Notes: generated by a model not told the origin, from the letters alone. DNA of 64,000 bases from Acidobacteriaceae bacterium KBS 146 (GCA_000688615.1 JHVA01000001.1:4932385-4996384), one strand, 5' to 3'. Counted from the first letter of the stretch, positions 15,560-24,291 are shown. Made by a program: numbers and translations.

Positions 15560-18500
15560 TTAGTGACTGCGATGAGCGGACGATGGTTGCAGCTGATGTC
15601 CTTTTGCTTCCCAGAAACTGCCGTCACGGACTGGATACAGAAGACTGAGCGTGTTGATGGAGTACGGTTCGACATCGATCGTGGCTTCATCTTCGTGAAG
15701 AGAGACTTCTGCTTTGTCTCCCTTGAGGTCCCGTTCCAAAAGGTCGGTCTGGAGAACCCTGGAAGCTCCGGAGGGGACTGTTATCTTTGCGCGCGTCTCT
15801 TTACCGGCCCACTCGTAAAAGCGAAGGATGAGGCCATCGCCATCCTCATTTTTCTTCATTGCAGTGAGGACGAGGTTGTGAGGAGAGACGCGGACGAGGG
15901 AGCGTTGTGCAGGAAGGTCTCCAGCGTGAGATGCGATCTGGGAGGCCTGCATCTTGTAGTTGAACTCGTAGGCGCGGAGTACAGTGTCTGCCTGTTGCCA
16001 TGAACCGGCATGCGGATAGAGCGAATAGCTGAAGTGTTGGTGTCCGCGATCGGAGGTGGGGTCGGGATAGAGGGGAGCGCGCAGCAACGAGAGACGGAGT
16101 ACATTGCCGAGGGCATCGTAGCCATACTTTGAGTCGTTGATGAGGCTGAAGCCGTGGTTGCTGTCGCCGAGATCGGCCCAGCGCAGCGCAGGTACTTCAA
16201 AACGCGCGGCATCGACAGGGTTGTTGCGCGTGGTGCTGCGTTCGATGCTGCCGAAGGGAATCTCATAGGTGGCGACGGAACTGGTTGCTGTGAGGGGGAA
16301 GCTCGCCTTGAGCAGGACGTGCGTCTCATGCCAGTCGATGTCGTTGACGACATCAAGGCGTGCAATTCCGGCATAGAGGGTGAGGTCCTGGATGAAGGTG
16401 GATTTGCCCCATCGACGGGTGATGCGCACGATCTCACGGAGGGGGCCACTCTCGAGAGTCTTGATGCTGGTGACCGCAGTGATGTCAGTCTCCTGTTTGT
16501 CGTAGCTCTTGTCGATGTTCCAGGCATCTTCGACGCGGATGCTGTCGAGGTTATGCTCGGTGAGACTCCGACCTGTATCGACGAAGGCTTCAAGCTGGTT
16601 GCCGCACTGGCCAGGGACGATGCTCTCGAACCTTGCGGCTTTATGGTAGAGGCTGGTGATGCAACCGTTGTTGGGGTCGAGGGTGACGCGCAGGAAGGCG
16701 TTCTCCATCGTGGTTCCGTGGAGCGTGAGGTCGCTTGCGACTTTGTGCCGGCCTGGGACAGCGTGCAGAACGGTGTAACCGACGGAAGGTACGTTGTTCG
16801 GTTTGAGTAGCAGGTGATAAGTGTTTGTCTGCTTGTCATGCGAGAGCACCTGCGCGAGAACTGGCTGGTTGTCAGCATCGAGCACGGTGATGCCAGTGGG
16901 GGCGGGCCGGGGCATCTGGATGGCAACAGTTACAAGGTCACTCCGATCCCAGCTCAGCGGGTTCCACACGACGATCGGAACGCCGGGTTGCGCGGCCGTG
17001 TTGATGTGACTGTTCAGCTCGCGGAGTGCCTCGGTAGTGGCCTCGCTGGCGGCACGATGTGCGGTGTCGTAGTCGGACTGGGCGTCTTTGTAGACAGATG
17101 CGATGGCGGTTCCGGCGGCGACGTCGTGAAACTCGTTGAAGGCTTTTTTCTTCCATGCCTCCGCTAAAGAGGTTGCGGGATAGTCGAGGCCGCTGAGCCA
17201 TGCGAGCGAAGCGTACTTCTCGGCATCGAGCAGCCATTCGTCGCTACGGCGCATATTTGATTTTTGAATTGCCTGGCTGGTATAGGTGCCGCGGTGATGC
17301 TCGAGATAGATCTCGTCGTTCCAGACGGGCAGGCCGATTTTGCCGGCGGATGGAGGGGGGAGCTGTGTGGTGCCTGCGGCCAAGGTCTTGTAGTTCCAGA
17401 CGGGGAGCCCCGTGGAGGCGAGGCGTGGGGTGATGTCGTTGAAGAAAGACTGTGAGGTGCGGAACCCGACGCGCGGATAGATGCGGCCGGGACTTGACCA
17501 GTGAATTCCGTTCTCGATGGATTCGCGTGCGTCGGAGAGGTTGAGACGCCCGAGGCTGGGGCCGTAAACGTGCATCAGCGCATCCTGCCCGGGGTTGAGT
17601 TTTATAGCGACGGCGAGGTCGCGCGCTATTTCGTCGGCTTCGGTGCCCTGCACGATGTCATGAGGAAAGTAGGAGAGCACGCGGCTGCCGTCGGGGGCCT
17701 GCCACCAGAAGAGTTTGAGCGGAAGCTGATTGGTGTCGTTGTACCGCAACTTCTGCGTGATGAAGTAATCGATGCCGGACTTCTTGTAGATCTGTGGAAG
17801 TTGCCAGTTGTAGCCGAACGAGTCAACGTTCCATCCAATTTTGACGTCGACGTTGAACTTTTGCTGGAAGTAGCGCTTGCCGAGCAGGAGCTGGCGGACC
17901 TGTGATTCGCCGTCGGTCATATTGAGGTCGGGCTCGACCCACATGCCGCCGACCAGTTCCCAACGGCCTTCTTTCACACGTTTCTGAATTTCGGCGAAGA
18001 GTGCGGGAAACTTCTCTTCCATCCACTCGTAGTACTGCGCGCTGGACTGGGACAAGGTGTATTGCGGATATTCGCGCATCAACTGAAGTGCGCTGGAGAA
18101 GGTGAAGTGTACCTGATCGACAGCTTCAGAGGCGGTCCACAGCCAGGCTGCGTCGATATGGGCGTTGCCCGTGAGTTGAATGAAGAATTGTTTGAGCAGT
18201 GGCTGCAGGGGCTCGAGCGCAGCCTGCGCCTTCGTCAATGAAGCGTCGAATGCGGACTGGTCGTTGCGGTCGAGCGCAGCGAGGCTGACGGAGGCAGCTG
18301 CGTCGTCGAGGATCTTCTCATACGAAGCCAGGTCGATGGGATCTTTTGCGATGACGGGTAGAAGCTGCGTGGCGGAGATCAGTTCAGTGGCGAGCACGGC
18401 GGGGTCTGGGCGGTCAGCGAGAAAATTTACTTCGACGAAAGCTCCCTCGAAGTGCTTGATCTCGTAGGTGGCCGGCATGTGGACGGCGACCAGGACCTTG

Positions 18501-19042
18501 TCGCCGGGCTTTGCTGCTTCGATAAGGGTGCGCCGCGCGAGATGCGTGCCTTCATCGACTTGCTGACCGTTGAAATAGATAGTCTCGTGGAGATAGCCGC
18601 GACCGGGACCGAATCCTCCGACGTCGATCTTGAAGGTGATGCGCGTGCCAGCCGGGTTATAGCCGTTGAGGGTTTTGGGAACCTCGATCCAGCGACGAAG
18701 CCAGATCTCCTGCGGAGAGGCGACAAAGGGAAGGCGGACGGTGTTCCAGCCGGAGGTGTCGAGGCTGGTATTTTCGCCGTGGACGACTGGACCTTCATGG
18801 TATTTCCAGTCACGTGCGTCAAGGGTATTGAGTGAGGAAAGGCGTTGGACGACGAGCTGTGCTTGCGGGGAAAACTGATAGGGATGGACAGAATCTGCCT
18901 GAGCCAATAGCGGGACGGTGAAAGCCAGGGTTGCGATCCATTGGAATAAAAGAGGTGTCTTCGATCTCCATCTGTTCAAAGAGCGGCGTGGAGGACAAAG
19001 GTGCTGATCTGGATTCGTAAGACAGGGATTTGCCGAATGCAC
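15560..19042 (-). CDS. Secreted GH38 alpha-mannosidase
   Basis: 1160 residues from a GTG at 19042 that has GGAGG 7 nt upstream. A signal peptide with a long N-region ends near PLLAQADS. A beta-sandwich domain precedes the GH38 catalytic domain, which shows GNAHIDAAWLW (zinc His/Asp), the nucleophile region WNVDSFGYNWQLPQI, and QKLRYNDTN. A large C-terminal beta domain follows. It should hydrolyse terminal alpha-mannosyl residues in the periplasm or outside the cell. A GH92 mannosidase lies 20 kb away, which suggests that mannose-rich glycans are used. The gene is flanked by REP-like copies b and c. Confidence 0.92.
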   Translation of the reverse strand: MHSANPCLTNPDQHLCPPRRSLNRWRSKTPLLFQWIATLAFTVPLLAQADSVHPYQFSPQAQLVVQRLSSLNTLDARDWKYHEGPVVHGENTSLDTSGWNTVRLPFVASPQEIWLRRWIEVPKTLNGYNPAGTRITFKIDVGGFGPGRGYLHETIYFNGQQVDEGTHLARRTLIEAAKPGDKVLVAVHMPATYEIKHFEGAFVEVNFLADRPDPAVLATELISATQLLPVIAKDPIDLASYEKILDDAAASVSLAALDRNDQSAFDASLTKAQAALEPLQPLLKQFFIQLTGNAHIDAAWLWTASEAVDQVHFTFSSALQLMREYPQYTLSQSSAQYYEWMEEKFPALFAEIQKRVKEGRWELVGGMWVEPDLNMTDGESQVRQLLLGKRYFQQKFNVDVKIGWNVDSFGYNWQLPQIYKKSGIDYFITQKLRYNDTNQLPLKLFWWQAPDGSRVLSYFPHDIVQGTEADEIARDLAVAIKLNPGQDALMHVYGPSLGRLNLSDARESIENGIHWSSPGRIYPRVGFRTSQSFFNDITPRLASTGLPVWNYKTLAAGTTQLPPPSAGKIGLPVWNDEIYLEHHRGTYTSQAIQKSNMRRSDEWLLDAEKYASLAWLSGLDYPATSLAEAWKKKAFNEFHDVAAGTAIASVYKDAQSDYDTAHRAASEATTEALRELNSHINTAAQPGVPIVVWNPLSWDRSDLVTVAIQMPRPAPTGITVLDADNQPVLAQVLSHDKQTNTYHLLLKPNNVPSVGYTVLHAVPGRHKVASDLTLHGTTMENAFLRVTLDPNNGCITSLYHKAARFESIVPGQCGNQLEAFVDTGRSLTEHNLDSIRVEDAWNIDKSYDKQETDITAVTSIKTLESGPLREIVRITRRWGKSTFIQDLTLYAGIARLDVVNDIDWHETHVLLKASFPLTATSSVATYEIPFGSIERSTTRNNPVDAARFEVPALRWADLGDSNHGFSLINDSKYGYDALGNVLRLSLLRAPLYPDPTSDRGHQHFSYSLYPHAGSWQQADTVLRAYEFNYKMQASQIASHAGDLPAQRSLVRVSPHNLVLTAMKKNEDGDGLILRFYEWAGKETRAKITVPSGASRVLQTDLLERDLKGDKAEVSLHEDEATIDVEPYSINTLSLLYPVRDGSFWEAKGHQLQPSSAHRSH

Positions 19043-19220
19043 TCAACGTCCTCCAGGGCATGTGTGTAGGGGTGGCTCATTTAAGATGGATGTAGCTTTG
19101 GAATGACACCACGCCGTCTTTGAGAGCGCAGCCAGTATACGCATGATGACCCAGCTCATTTTTGAATTTAGTTTGGGTGAATGCCGGCTGTGTTTGCGAA
19201 ATGAGCCACCTTAGGCGTGA

Positions 19221-19253
19221 TGAAGCTTGCGCCGCTTCGCTCAGGATGACACT
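19221..19253. repeat. Dispersed REP-like element, copy c (right half)
   Basis: Only the right half is present: GAAGCTTGCGCCGCTTCGC followed by TCAGGATGACACT. It lies between the GH38 gene and the PhnB-like gene. Confidence 0.7.
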
Positions 19254-19284
19254 TGGGGGTTGAAGATGGAGCTGGAGGCGGCTC

Positions 19285-19752
19285 TCAGTTTTCGCGGGCT
19301 GCGGCTTCGAGGGTGGCCACGTCAAGCTTGATCATTGTCATCATGGCTTCCATGGCTTTGGGATGGTTAATCAACTCGTCGATATTGCGGGGAACGATCT
19401 GCCAGCAGAGGCCGAAGCGATCTATGAGCCAGCTGCAGGCCATGGGTTTGCCGCCGCCTTCCATCAGCTTGTCCCAGTAGGTGTCGATCTCCTGCTGGGA
19501 GTCGCAGCGGACGAAGAAGGAGATGGCGGGGGTGAGCTGTTGCGCGGGACCGCCGTTGAGAAAGACCATCTCCTGACCTTCGAGGTCGATGGTGATGGTG
19601 GCGATTTTGCCGGCGGGCCAGGGGCCGACGCCTTTGGAGCGCACCTCATTGATCTTGCGAGCGTGGGGGAAGACGCTCAGGTAGAACTCAGCGGCTTCTT
19701 CAGCGTTGTCGTTGAACCAGAGGAAGGGTGCGAGTTTATTCATGGTCGGCAT
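19285..19752 (-). CDS. PhnB-like VOC-superfamily protein
   Basis: 155 residues. It is a glyoxalase/VOC fold protein of the PhnB/3-demethylubiquinone methyltransferase-like domain type: LAPFLWFNDNAEEAAEFYLSVFP, ITIDLEGQEMVFLNGGP, SFFVRC, MACSWLIDRFGLCWQIVP, KAMEAMMTMIKLD. Members are cytosolic and mostly uncharacterised; the methyltransferase name in databases is not a demonstrated activity. No operon partner is evident. Confidence 0.87.
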   Translation of the reverse strand: MPTMNKLAPFLWFNDNAEEAAEFYLSVFPHARKINEVRSKGVGPWPAGKIATITIDLEGQEMVFLNGGPAQQLTPAISFFVRCDSQQEIDTYWDKLMEGGGKPMACSWLIDRFGLCWQIVPRNIDELINHPKAMEAMMTMIKLDVATLEAAAREN

Positions 19753-19817
19753 GGTAGCAGAGACGAGATGGCTATTTACAGGCCGCGTGTAACGACCGAA
19801 GCGTCGGTGATGGAGTT

Positions 19818-21317
19818 TTATCGGCCGTCCTGTGTCGGAGGAGTGAGGGCGGCTTGACGGGCTCCCTTGAGAGCTCCACGCCGTCCGGGAGCATTCGCTA
19901 GAGCGGTCTCGAAAGCTTTGGCCGCCTCCTCAGAATTTGCCTGCATGAGCAACAGCTCTCCTAGCTGTTCGCGCGCTGGAATGATGGGCCCGGGAGTTAC
20001 AGGGAGTTTCTCGATTCGGTCCTCGTCGTCGGCGGCACTGCGAAGAATGGCGACGGCTTGCGTGGACTGATTTGCAGCCTGGGCGGACCACGCCATCACT
20101 TCACGCCTCATGATATCCACCTGGGTTGCCCAGTAGCCGTTTCCTGAGGCGCGAAGCCGGTCTTCGATCCGTTGCAGCGCCTGCGCTTCTCGATCGGCTG
20201 CTTGTGCATCCCCGTTGCGGGCAGATCCCATACCGCGTGCCCACACGGCGATTGCCACGACGTGCGGCTGGGCTGGAGGTGGTGGATCAGCAACTTTCTC
20301 TGCCTCGTTCCACTTTTGTCGTTCGACGATGTAACGGATAGGCATCGCTGTTGCGGCGTATCCGATTTTGAAGTCGGCCATATGCAGGGCTTCCATTGTG
20401 TTGAGTTGCTGGATCACCTTGGCCGCGCTGTTGTCGTCTCCGCGCTGCAGGTAGGCATAGACGAGGTAATCCATGGCGTGTAGTTCTTCGCCGGTATCGC
20501 CCTGATGCTGCGCGGAGCTTCTTGCGGCCAGGTTGGATGCGATGGAGTCGTTCCACAGGCCGAGCCGCGTGAAGATGTGAGACGGCATGTGCAGCGCGTG
20601 CGGAGCCGAGGGCGCGATGCCCGCATAGGCTCTGGCTGCAGGAAGGCCCCGCGCCGCCAGCTGCTGATTGTCGCAGGCATGGATGAGGTAGTGTGGGATT
20701 CCTGGGTGATCGGGGAGCTCTTGAAAGAGTGGTTCCAGCAGGTCGGCGGCCTGCTTCTGTTTTCGAAGTTGCCCGTCAGTCGGAGATGCATTGGAGATGA
20801 GGGCCAGCGCATAGAAGACCTGGGCCTCAACGTCCCTGGGCGTGGCCACAGCGAGATCATGCATCGCGGCCTGATAGTTCAATGCCCGAGTGCTGTAGGG
20901 GATAGTAGAGGAGTCTTTAAACACAAGAGTGAGTGCACGGATAAACCCGCGCTCGCGCGCAGAAGCTCTATTGAGGAGGGTTACAGCGTGGTCTATCTCG
21001 TGCTGCGCGGCGGCGGTGTCTGCAGGCGAAGGCGGCAAATCCCAAAGCTGGTGGAAGTGCGTCATCGCGTTGCCCCAGTGAGCGATGGCGCAGTCGGGGT
21101 CCTGTTGGGCTACGCTATCGAATCCCTTCCCTGCATCTTTGTAGGCGAACGAATGAAGAAGGGCGACGGCGCGATTAAATTCTTCCTGCACCTCAGGTTT
21201 GCATGATGTCGGGAACGATACGGTGCCAAGTTTTTCGGGTGCGGGGTGATTATGCAATTCCTGGGCGACTGAGAGGGCAGGGAGTACAAACGCCAGGATA
21301 AGGGCCGATCTCATCAT
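19818..21317 (-). CDS. Secreted tetratricopeptide-repeat protein, function unknown
   Basis: 499 residues from ATG 21317, which has AAGGAGG 6 nt upstream; the open frame extends further but without a ribosome site. The signal peptide is MMRSALILAFVLPALSVAQ. TPR-like helical pairs run through the protein (FNRAVALLHSFAYKDAGKGF, DPDCAIAHWGNAMTHFHQLW, ADLLEPLFQELPDHPGIPHY, LGELLLMQANSEEAAKAFETAL). The conserved His/Trp-rich part AIAHWGNAMTHFHQLW and HYLIHACDN recur in a family common in soil bacteria with no known activity. It is divergent from the cupin gene. Confidence 0.8.
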   Translation of the reverse strand: MMRSALILAFVLPALSVAQELHNHPAPEKLGTVSFPTSCKPEVQEEFNRAVALLHSFAYKDAGKGFDSVAQQDPDCAIAHWGNAMTHFHQLWDLPPSPADTAAAQHEIDHAVTLLNRASARERGFIRALTLVFKDSSTIPYSTRALNYQAAMHDLAVATPRDVEAQVFYALALISNASPTDGQLRKQKQAADLLEPLFQELPDHPGIPHYLIHACDNQQLAARGLPAARAYAGIAPSAPHALHMPSHIFTRLGLWNDSIASNLAARSSAQHQGDTGEELHAMDYLVYAYLQRGDDNSAAKVIQQLNTMEALHMADFKIGYAATAMPIRYIVERQKWNEAEKVADPPPPAQPHVVAIAVWARGMGSARNGDAQAADREAQALQRIEDRLRASGNGYWATQVDIMRREVMAWSAQAANQSTQAVAILRSAADDEDRIEKLPVTPGPIIPAREQLGELLLMQANSEEAAKAFETALANAPGRRGALKGARQAALTPPTQDGR

Positions 21318-21543
21318 GCGCGCCTCCTTGAAGCGAAAACACAAATGAAACTGGAAACCCAGAACGCTTCCCTGGATTTTACGATGAAGCCGCGTCGCCG
21401 CCGGAAGACGCCCTTCTGGAGGTCGAAAACAGGCTGTCGAACGCTGACCTGATGCGGCCGCCTGCAACAGGTAGCGATAAACGGGTATCTACGAAGGAGC
21501 TTTACCTGGGCGTCCGGGTTGAGTTTCAGTTAGGATTGCGGGC

Positions 21544-22023
21544 ATGAACAATCTCAATCGTCGTGAACTTTGTATTGCTCTTTCGGCACTGGCAGCGGTG
21601 GGAAGCCTGTCGCGGGAGGGGGAGGCGCAGGCGAAGTCGAACGAGGTTCTGTCGCAGTCGAAGACGTGGACCTTTGATTCGTTGCCGGTGAAGCATAACG
21701 CGAATGGTGGAGCGAGCCGGGCAGTAGTGCAGGGTGTGTTGGCGACCGGCGAGGCGGTTGAGGTGCATGAGACGACACTGCCTGCAGGGCAGATGCCGCA
21801 TCCTGCTCACAAGCACCGGCACTCGGAGTTCATGTTTATTCGCGAGGGCGACCTGGAGTTCGACAACAACGGGACGAAGGAGCGCGTGGGGCCGGGCGGG
21901 GTGGTGTTTGCGGCTTCGAACGTGATGCACGGGTTGAAGAATGTTGGGACGACTCCGGCGAATTACTTTGTGATTGCGATCGGGCGGGAGTCGGCGATGC
22001 TTCCGGCGGGTGCGGGGAAGTAA
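21544..22023 (+). CDS. Cupin-domain protein, probably exported by Tat
   Basis: 159 residues. The N-terminus NLNRRELCIALSALAAVGS has the twin-Arg pattern of a Tat substrate. One cupin barrel follows, with motif 1 HPAHKHRHSEFMFIREG (His, His and Glu metal ligands) and motif 2 ending in the NVMHGLKN His. A mononuclear metal site is therefore likely. The substrate is unknown. It lies divergently from the TPR protein gene with a 225-bp shared upstream region. Confidence 0.82.
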   Translation: MNNLNRRELCIALSALAAVGSLSREGEAQAKSNEVLSQSKTWTFDSLPVKHNANGGASRAVVQGVLATGEAVEVHETTLPAGQMPHPAHKHRHSEFMFIREGDLEFDNNGTKERVGPGGVVFAASNVMHGLKNVGTTPANYFVIAIGRESAMLPAGAGK

Positions 22024-22208
22024 GGGATAAAGGGGCACGACTAAAGCCGTGCCTTAAGCCAGGTGGTCGAGCTTGCTCGAAGGATCCCATTCATGTCGCG
22101 GAGAGACTGCGCCATGAATGGGGGCACCCGGCAGGTTTGAGTATCTAAGCTTTTGGGGCTGGTGCGCTTCGGGTGGGATTTTGGGCTCGACGGGCGAAAT
22201 ACAAAGAT

Positions 22209-22230
22209 TGTTCGCTTCGCTCAGGATGAC
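22209..22230. repeat. Dispersed REP-like element, copy d (right end)
   Basis: Only the TTCGCTTCGCTCAGGATGAC right end is present, 20 bp before full copy e. Confidence 0.65.
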
Positions 22231-22250
22231 GAGCTGCATGGGGGAGGATC

Positions 22251-22313
22251 ACCGCAGATCCTTCGACTACGCCTCTCGCGGTGAAGCTGCGAGAGGCTTC
22301 GCTCAGGATGACA
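22251..22313. repeat. Dispersed REP-like element, copy e (full, with inner stem)
   Basis: A full copy with a 9-bp perfect inner stem GCCTCTCGC/GCGAGAGGC. It is nearly identical over about 63 bp to copy f at 24142-24206, which points to recent spread. Confidence 0.9.
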
Positions 22314-22470
22314 CTTCCATTTTGGGATGCGACGATGGTGCTTCCACTTTTGGATGCGACGATGGTGCTTCCACTTCAGGATGGGTCGATGACATTTTCA
22401 TTTCGGATGCGACGAGATGCTTCTATTCGGGATGCACGAAGATGCTTCTATTTCGGGATGTGACGATATG
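22314..22470. repeat. Degenerate tandem array, six units of 25-27 bp
   Basis: Units start at 22314, 22341, 22368, 22395, 22420 and 22445. The first two are almost identical (CTTCCAYTTTKGGATGCGAC followed by GATGGTG). The array abuts the right end of REP copy e, and unit 3 contains the CAGGATG word of that end. Confidence 0.85.
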
Positions 22471-22529
22471 TGCCAATGCCCCTGGCTTCGCCGCTGGAGC
22501 ATTAGCTGTGAGCAGCGTGGCGTACAGCA

Positions 22530-23540
22530 TTAGTCGCGGACGCGGATGACGATCTTGCCGAAGGCTCCTTCTTCAAGACGGTCGAAGGCTTTATGGGCGT
22601 CGTTGAACGAATAAACGGAGTCGATGACGGGGTGAAGTTTGAGCTCGTCGAACTTGCGCAGCATGTCTTCGAGGGCACGGCGAGGGCCCACGGTGATTCC
22701 GCGGAGGATGCCGAGTTTTTGGATGAGACCGAAGACGGGGATGGTGGCGTCGATGCCCTCGATGACGCCGATGATGGAGATCTGGCCTTCGGGTCGGATG
22801 GCCTTGATGGATCGGGCGACGTTAGGGCCGCCGACGACCTCGAGGATCTGGTCGACGCCTTCCTTGTTGGTGAGGGCGAGGGCCTCTTTTTCCCAGTCAG
22901 GATTTTTTTTGTAGTTGATGGTGTGGGTGGCTCCGAGAGCCTTGGCACGCTCGAGCTTGTCGTCGCTGGATGAGGTGACGATGGTGGTGGCTCCAAAGGC
23001 GGAGGCGATCTGGAGGCCGAAGATGGAGACTCCGCCAGTGCCTTGAAGGAGGACGGTGTGGGAGGGGTTGAGGCCCCCTTTTTCGACGAGCGAGTACCAG
23101 GCGGTGAGTCCGGCGCAGGGGAGAGCGGCGGCCTCGTCGTTGGTGAGGTAGGTGGGCGCAAGAGCTAAGGCCTGCTCGGTCAGAACGAGGTATTCGGCGA
23201 GGGCGCCGGGAATGAGGTTACCGAGGGTGTAGAGGGATTCCTTGGAGGTGGGGTGACCGTCGATCCAACGGGTGCAGTAGTTGGTGACGACGCGGTCCCC
23301 GACCTTGAAGCGAGTGGTGTTGGGGCCGACGGCGACGATCTCGCCGACGGCATCGGCGACCTGGGTGATGGGAAACTCGAGGTGCGGGTTGTAGTTGCCG
23401 TCATAGAGGAGTTTGTCGCGGTAGTTGAGGGAGACGGAGGAGATGCGGATGAGCGCTTCGCCAGAGCCGGGGGTGGGCTGGGGGATATCGTTGAGGACGA
23501 GGTTTTCGCGGCCGAAGGCCTGGAGCTGCCATGCTTTCAT
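22530..23540 (-). CDS. Zinc-independent MDR-family NAD(P)-dependent alcohol dehydrogenase/quinone oxidoreductase
   Basis: 336 residues from ATG 23540 with AGAGGAA upstream; a longer frame exists but crosses the operator region. It is a medium-chain dehydrogenase: GroES-like N-terminal domain (MKAWQLQAFGRENLVLNDIP, SVSLNYRDKLLYDG, GEIVAVGPNTTRFKVGDRV) and a Rossmann NAD(P) domain (HTVLLQGTGGVSIFGLQIA). The catalytic-zinc cysteine and the structural-zinc cysteines are absent, so a quinone-oxidoreductase-like activity is more likely than a zinc alcohol dehydrogenase. It is divergent from an ArsR-type regulator across a palindromic site, which probably controls it. Confidence 0.88.
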   Translation of the reverse strand: MKAWQLQAFGRENLVLNDIPQPTPGSGEALIRISSVSLNYRDKLLYDGNYNPHLEFPITQVADAVGEIVAVGPNTTRFKVGDRVVTNYCTRWIDGHPTSKESLYTLGNLIPGALAEYLVLTEQALALAPTYLTNDEAAALPCAGLTAWYSLVEKGGLNPSHTVLLQGTGGVSIFGLQIASAFGATTIVTSSSDDKLERAKALGATHTINYKKNPDWEKEALALTNKEGVDQILEVVGGPNVARSIKAIRPEGQISIIGVIEGIDATIPVFGLIQKLGILRGITVGPRRALEDMLRKFDELKLHPVIDSVYSFNDAHKAFDRLEEGAFGKIVIRVRD

Positions 23541-23564
23541 TTGCAGGTTCCTCTGGTGAAAATT

Positions 23565-23584
23565 AGTTCGAATAGATTCGAACT
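23565..23584. promoter_or_regulatory. Palindromic operator candidate between the oxidoreductase and ArsR genes
   Basis: AGTTCGAA-N4-TTCGAACT is a perfect 8-bp inverted repeat, 25 bp upstream of the oxidoreductase start. A further half-site, ATCGAACT, lies at 23593-23600. The size and symmetry suit a winged-helix dimer such as the adjacent ArsR-type protein. Confidence 0.6.
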
Positions 23585-23696
23585 GTCGTACAATCGAACT
23601 ATGAACGAGATAGTTGGGTCCTGTCAAGGCTGCTTGTGGAAGTTTGATGGCGGAAACGGACCTCAGGGCTAATGCCCCTTTGGTTGTGGAGCTGTG

Positions 23697-23720
23697 CGGC
23701 ACGACTGAAGCCGTGCCCCT
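23697..23720. repeat. GGCACG...CGTGCC hairpin repeat, second copy
   Basis: The sequence around GGCACGACTGAAGCCGTGCC matches the element at 22034-22053 (GGCACGACTAAAGCCGTGCC) with one change in the loop. It lies in the leader of the ArsR-type gene. Confidence 0.65.
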
Positions 23721-23766
23721 TAACAAAACAAATTATGGAGACCTGAAAGGGAGTGGGGAGAGCAGG

Positions 23767-24069
23767 ATGCCTATTTTTTTGCCGAAGGAGCCGTCGCGGA
23801 AAGAGCTGCAGCTAACGGCGGTGCTGTATGCGCTGAGCGATGAGGTGCGGCTGGGGATTGCGCGTCAGCTTTCCGAGCGGGGCGAGCAGGCGTGCGGTGT
23901 GTTCGAGGTGGATCGGCCAAAGTCTTCGCTGTCGCACCACTTCAGGGTTCTGCGGGAGTCAGGTGTGGTTGCGACGCGGAAGGATGGCAAGCAGTTATTG
24001 AATACGCTGCGCAGGGAGGATCTTGAGGCGCGGTTTCCGGGGTTGTTGAAGGCTGTGCTGAAGGGATAG
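23767..24069 (+). CDS. ArsR-type winged-helix transcriptional regulator
   Basis: 100 residues from ATG 23767; an upstream extension of the frame crosses a hairpin repeat and is not family-like. The winged-helix core is visible: LTAVLYALSDEVRLGIARQL, then a recognition helix in KSSLSHHFRVLRESGVV and the wing TRKDGKQLLNTL. No metal-binding CxC is present apart from one Cys (QACGVF), so the ligand is probably not arsenic; redox or organic signals are possible. Divergence from the oxidoreductase and the palindrome between them suggest local control. Confidence 0.87.
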   Translation: MPIFLPKEPSRKELQLTAVLYALSDEVRLGIARQLSERGEQACGVFEVDRPKSSLSHHFRVLRESGVVATRKDGKQLLNTLRREDLEARFPGLLKAVLKG

Positions 24070-24141
24070 TTGCCGGTTTGTCAGTGGTGAATTTTGCGTG
24101 TCGAGGAAAATGCGGGGTTGCTGTGGTGGCAGGAGGGTAGA

Positions 24142-24206
24142 ACCGCAGATCCTTCGACTACGCCTCTCGCGGTGAAGCTGCGAGAGGCTTCGCTCAGGAT
24201 GACACC
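24142..24206. repeat. Dispersed REP-like element, copy f (full, with inner stem)
   Basis: Nearly identical to copy e, including the GCCTCTCGC/GCGAGAGGC stem. It lies 70 bp past the ArsR-type gene. Confidence 0.9.
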
Positions 24207-24249
24207 TGTGATGACGGGTGCGTTGTTTTGGGCTGACGCTGCTTTTCTC

Positions 24250-24291
24250 TGGAAAAGAGTAGAGGGCGGCCCGCGGTGGGTGCGCCGCCCT
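24250..24291 (-). terminator. Probable terminator of metG
   Basis: On the minus strand, 20 nt after the metG stop, an 8-bp stem AGGGCGGC/GCCGCCCT (24291-24284 with 24270-24263) is followed by a pyrimidine-rich CTCTTTTCC tract. The U-run is interrupted, so efficiency is uncertain. Confidence 0.5.

Larger units (their letters stand above)
22024..22529. other. Gene-free, repeat-dense stretch
   Basis: 506 bp between the cupin and the oxidoreductase genes. It holds a GGCACG/CGTGCC hairpin (22034-22053), a TCGAGC-TT-GCTCGA palindrome (22067-22080), a 10-bp stem CCCATTCATG/CATGAATGGG (22086-22122), REP-like copies d and e and a degenerate tandem array (22314-22470). Open frames across it encode only repeat-derived peptides. 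I see no gene here. Confidence 0.7.

Noticed and set aside
22314..22470. CRISPR-like array
   Set aside because: Units are contiguous, degenerate and without unique spacers, and no cas genes are present.
22118..22549. Plus-strand open frames across the repeat-rich gap
   Set aside because: Their products consist of translated REP elements and tandem units (repeated DATMVLPL-like words) with no ribosome site; treated as non-coding.
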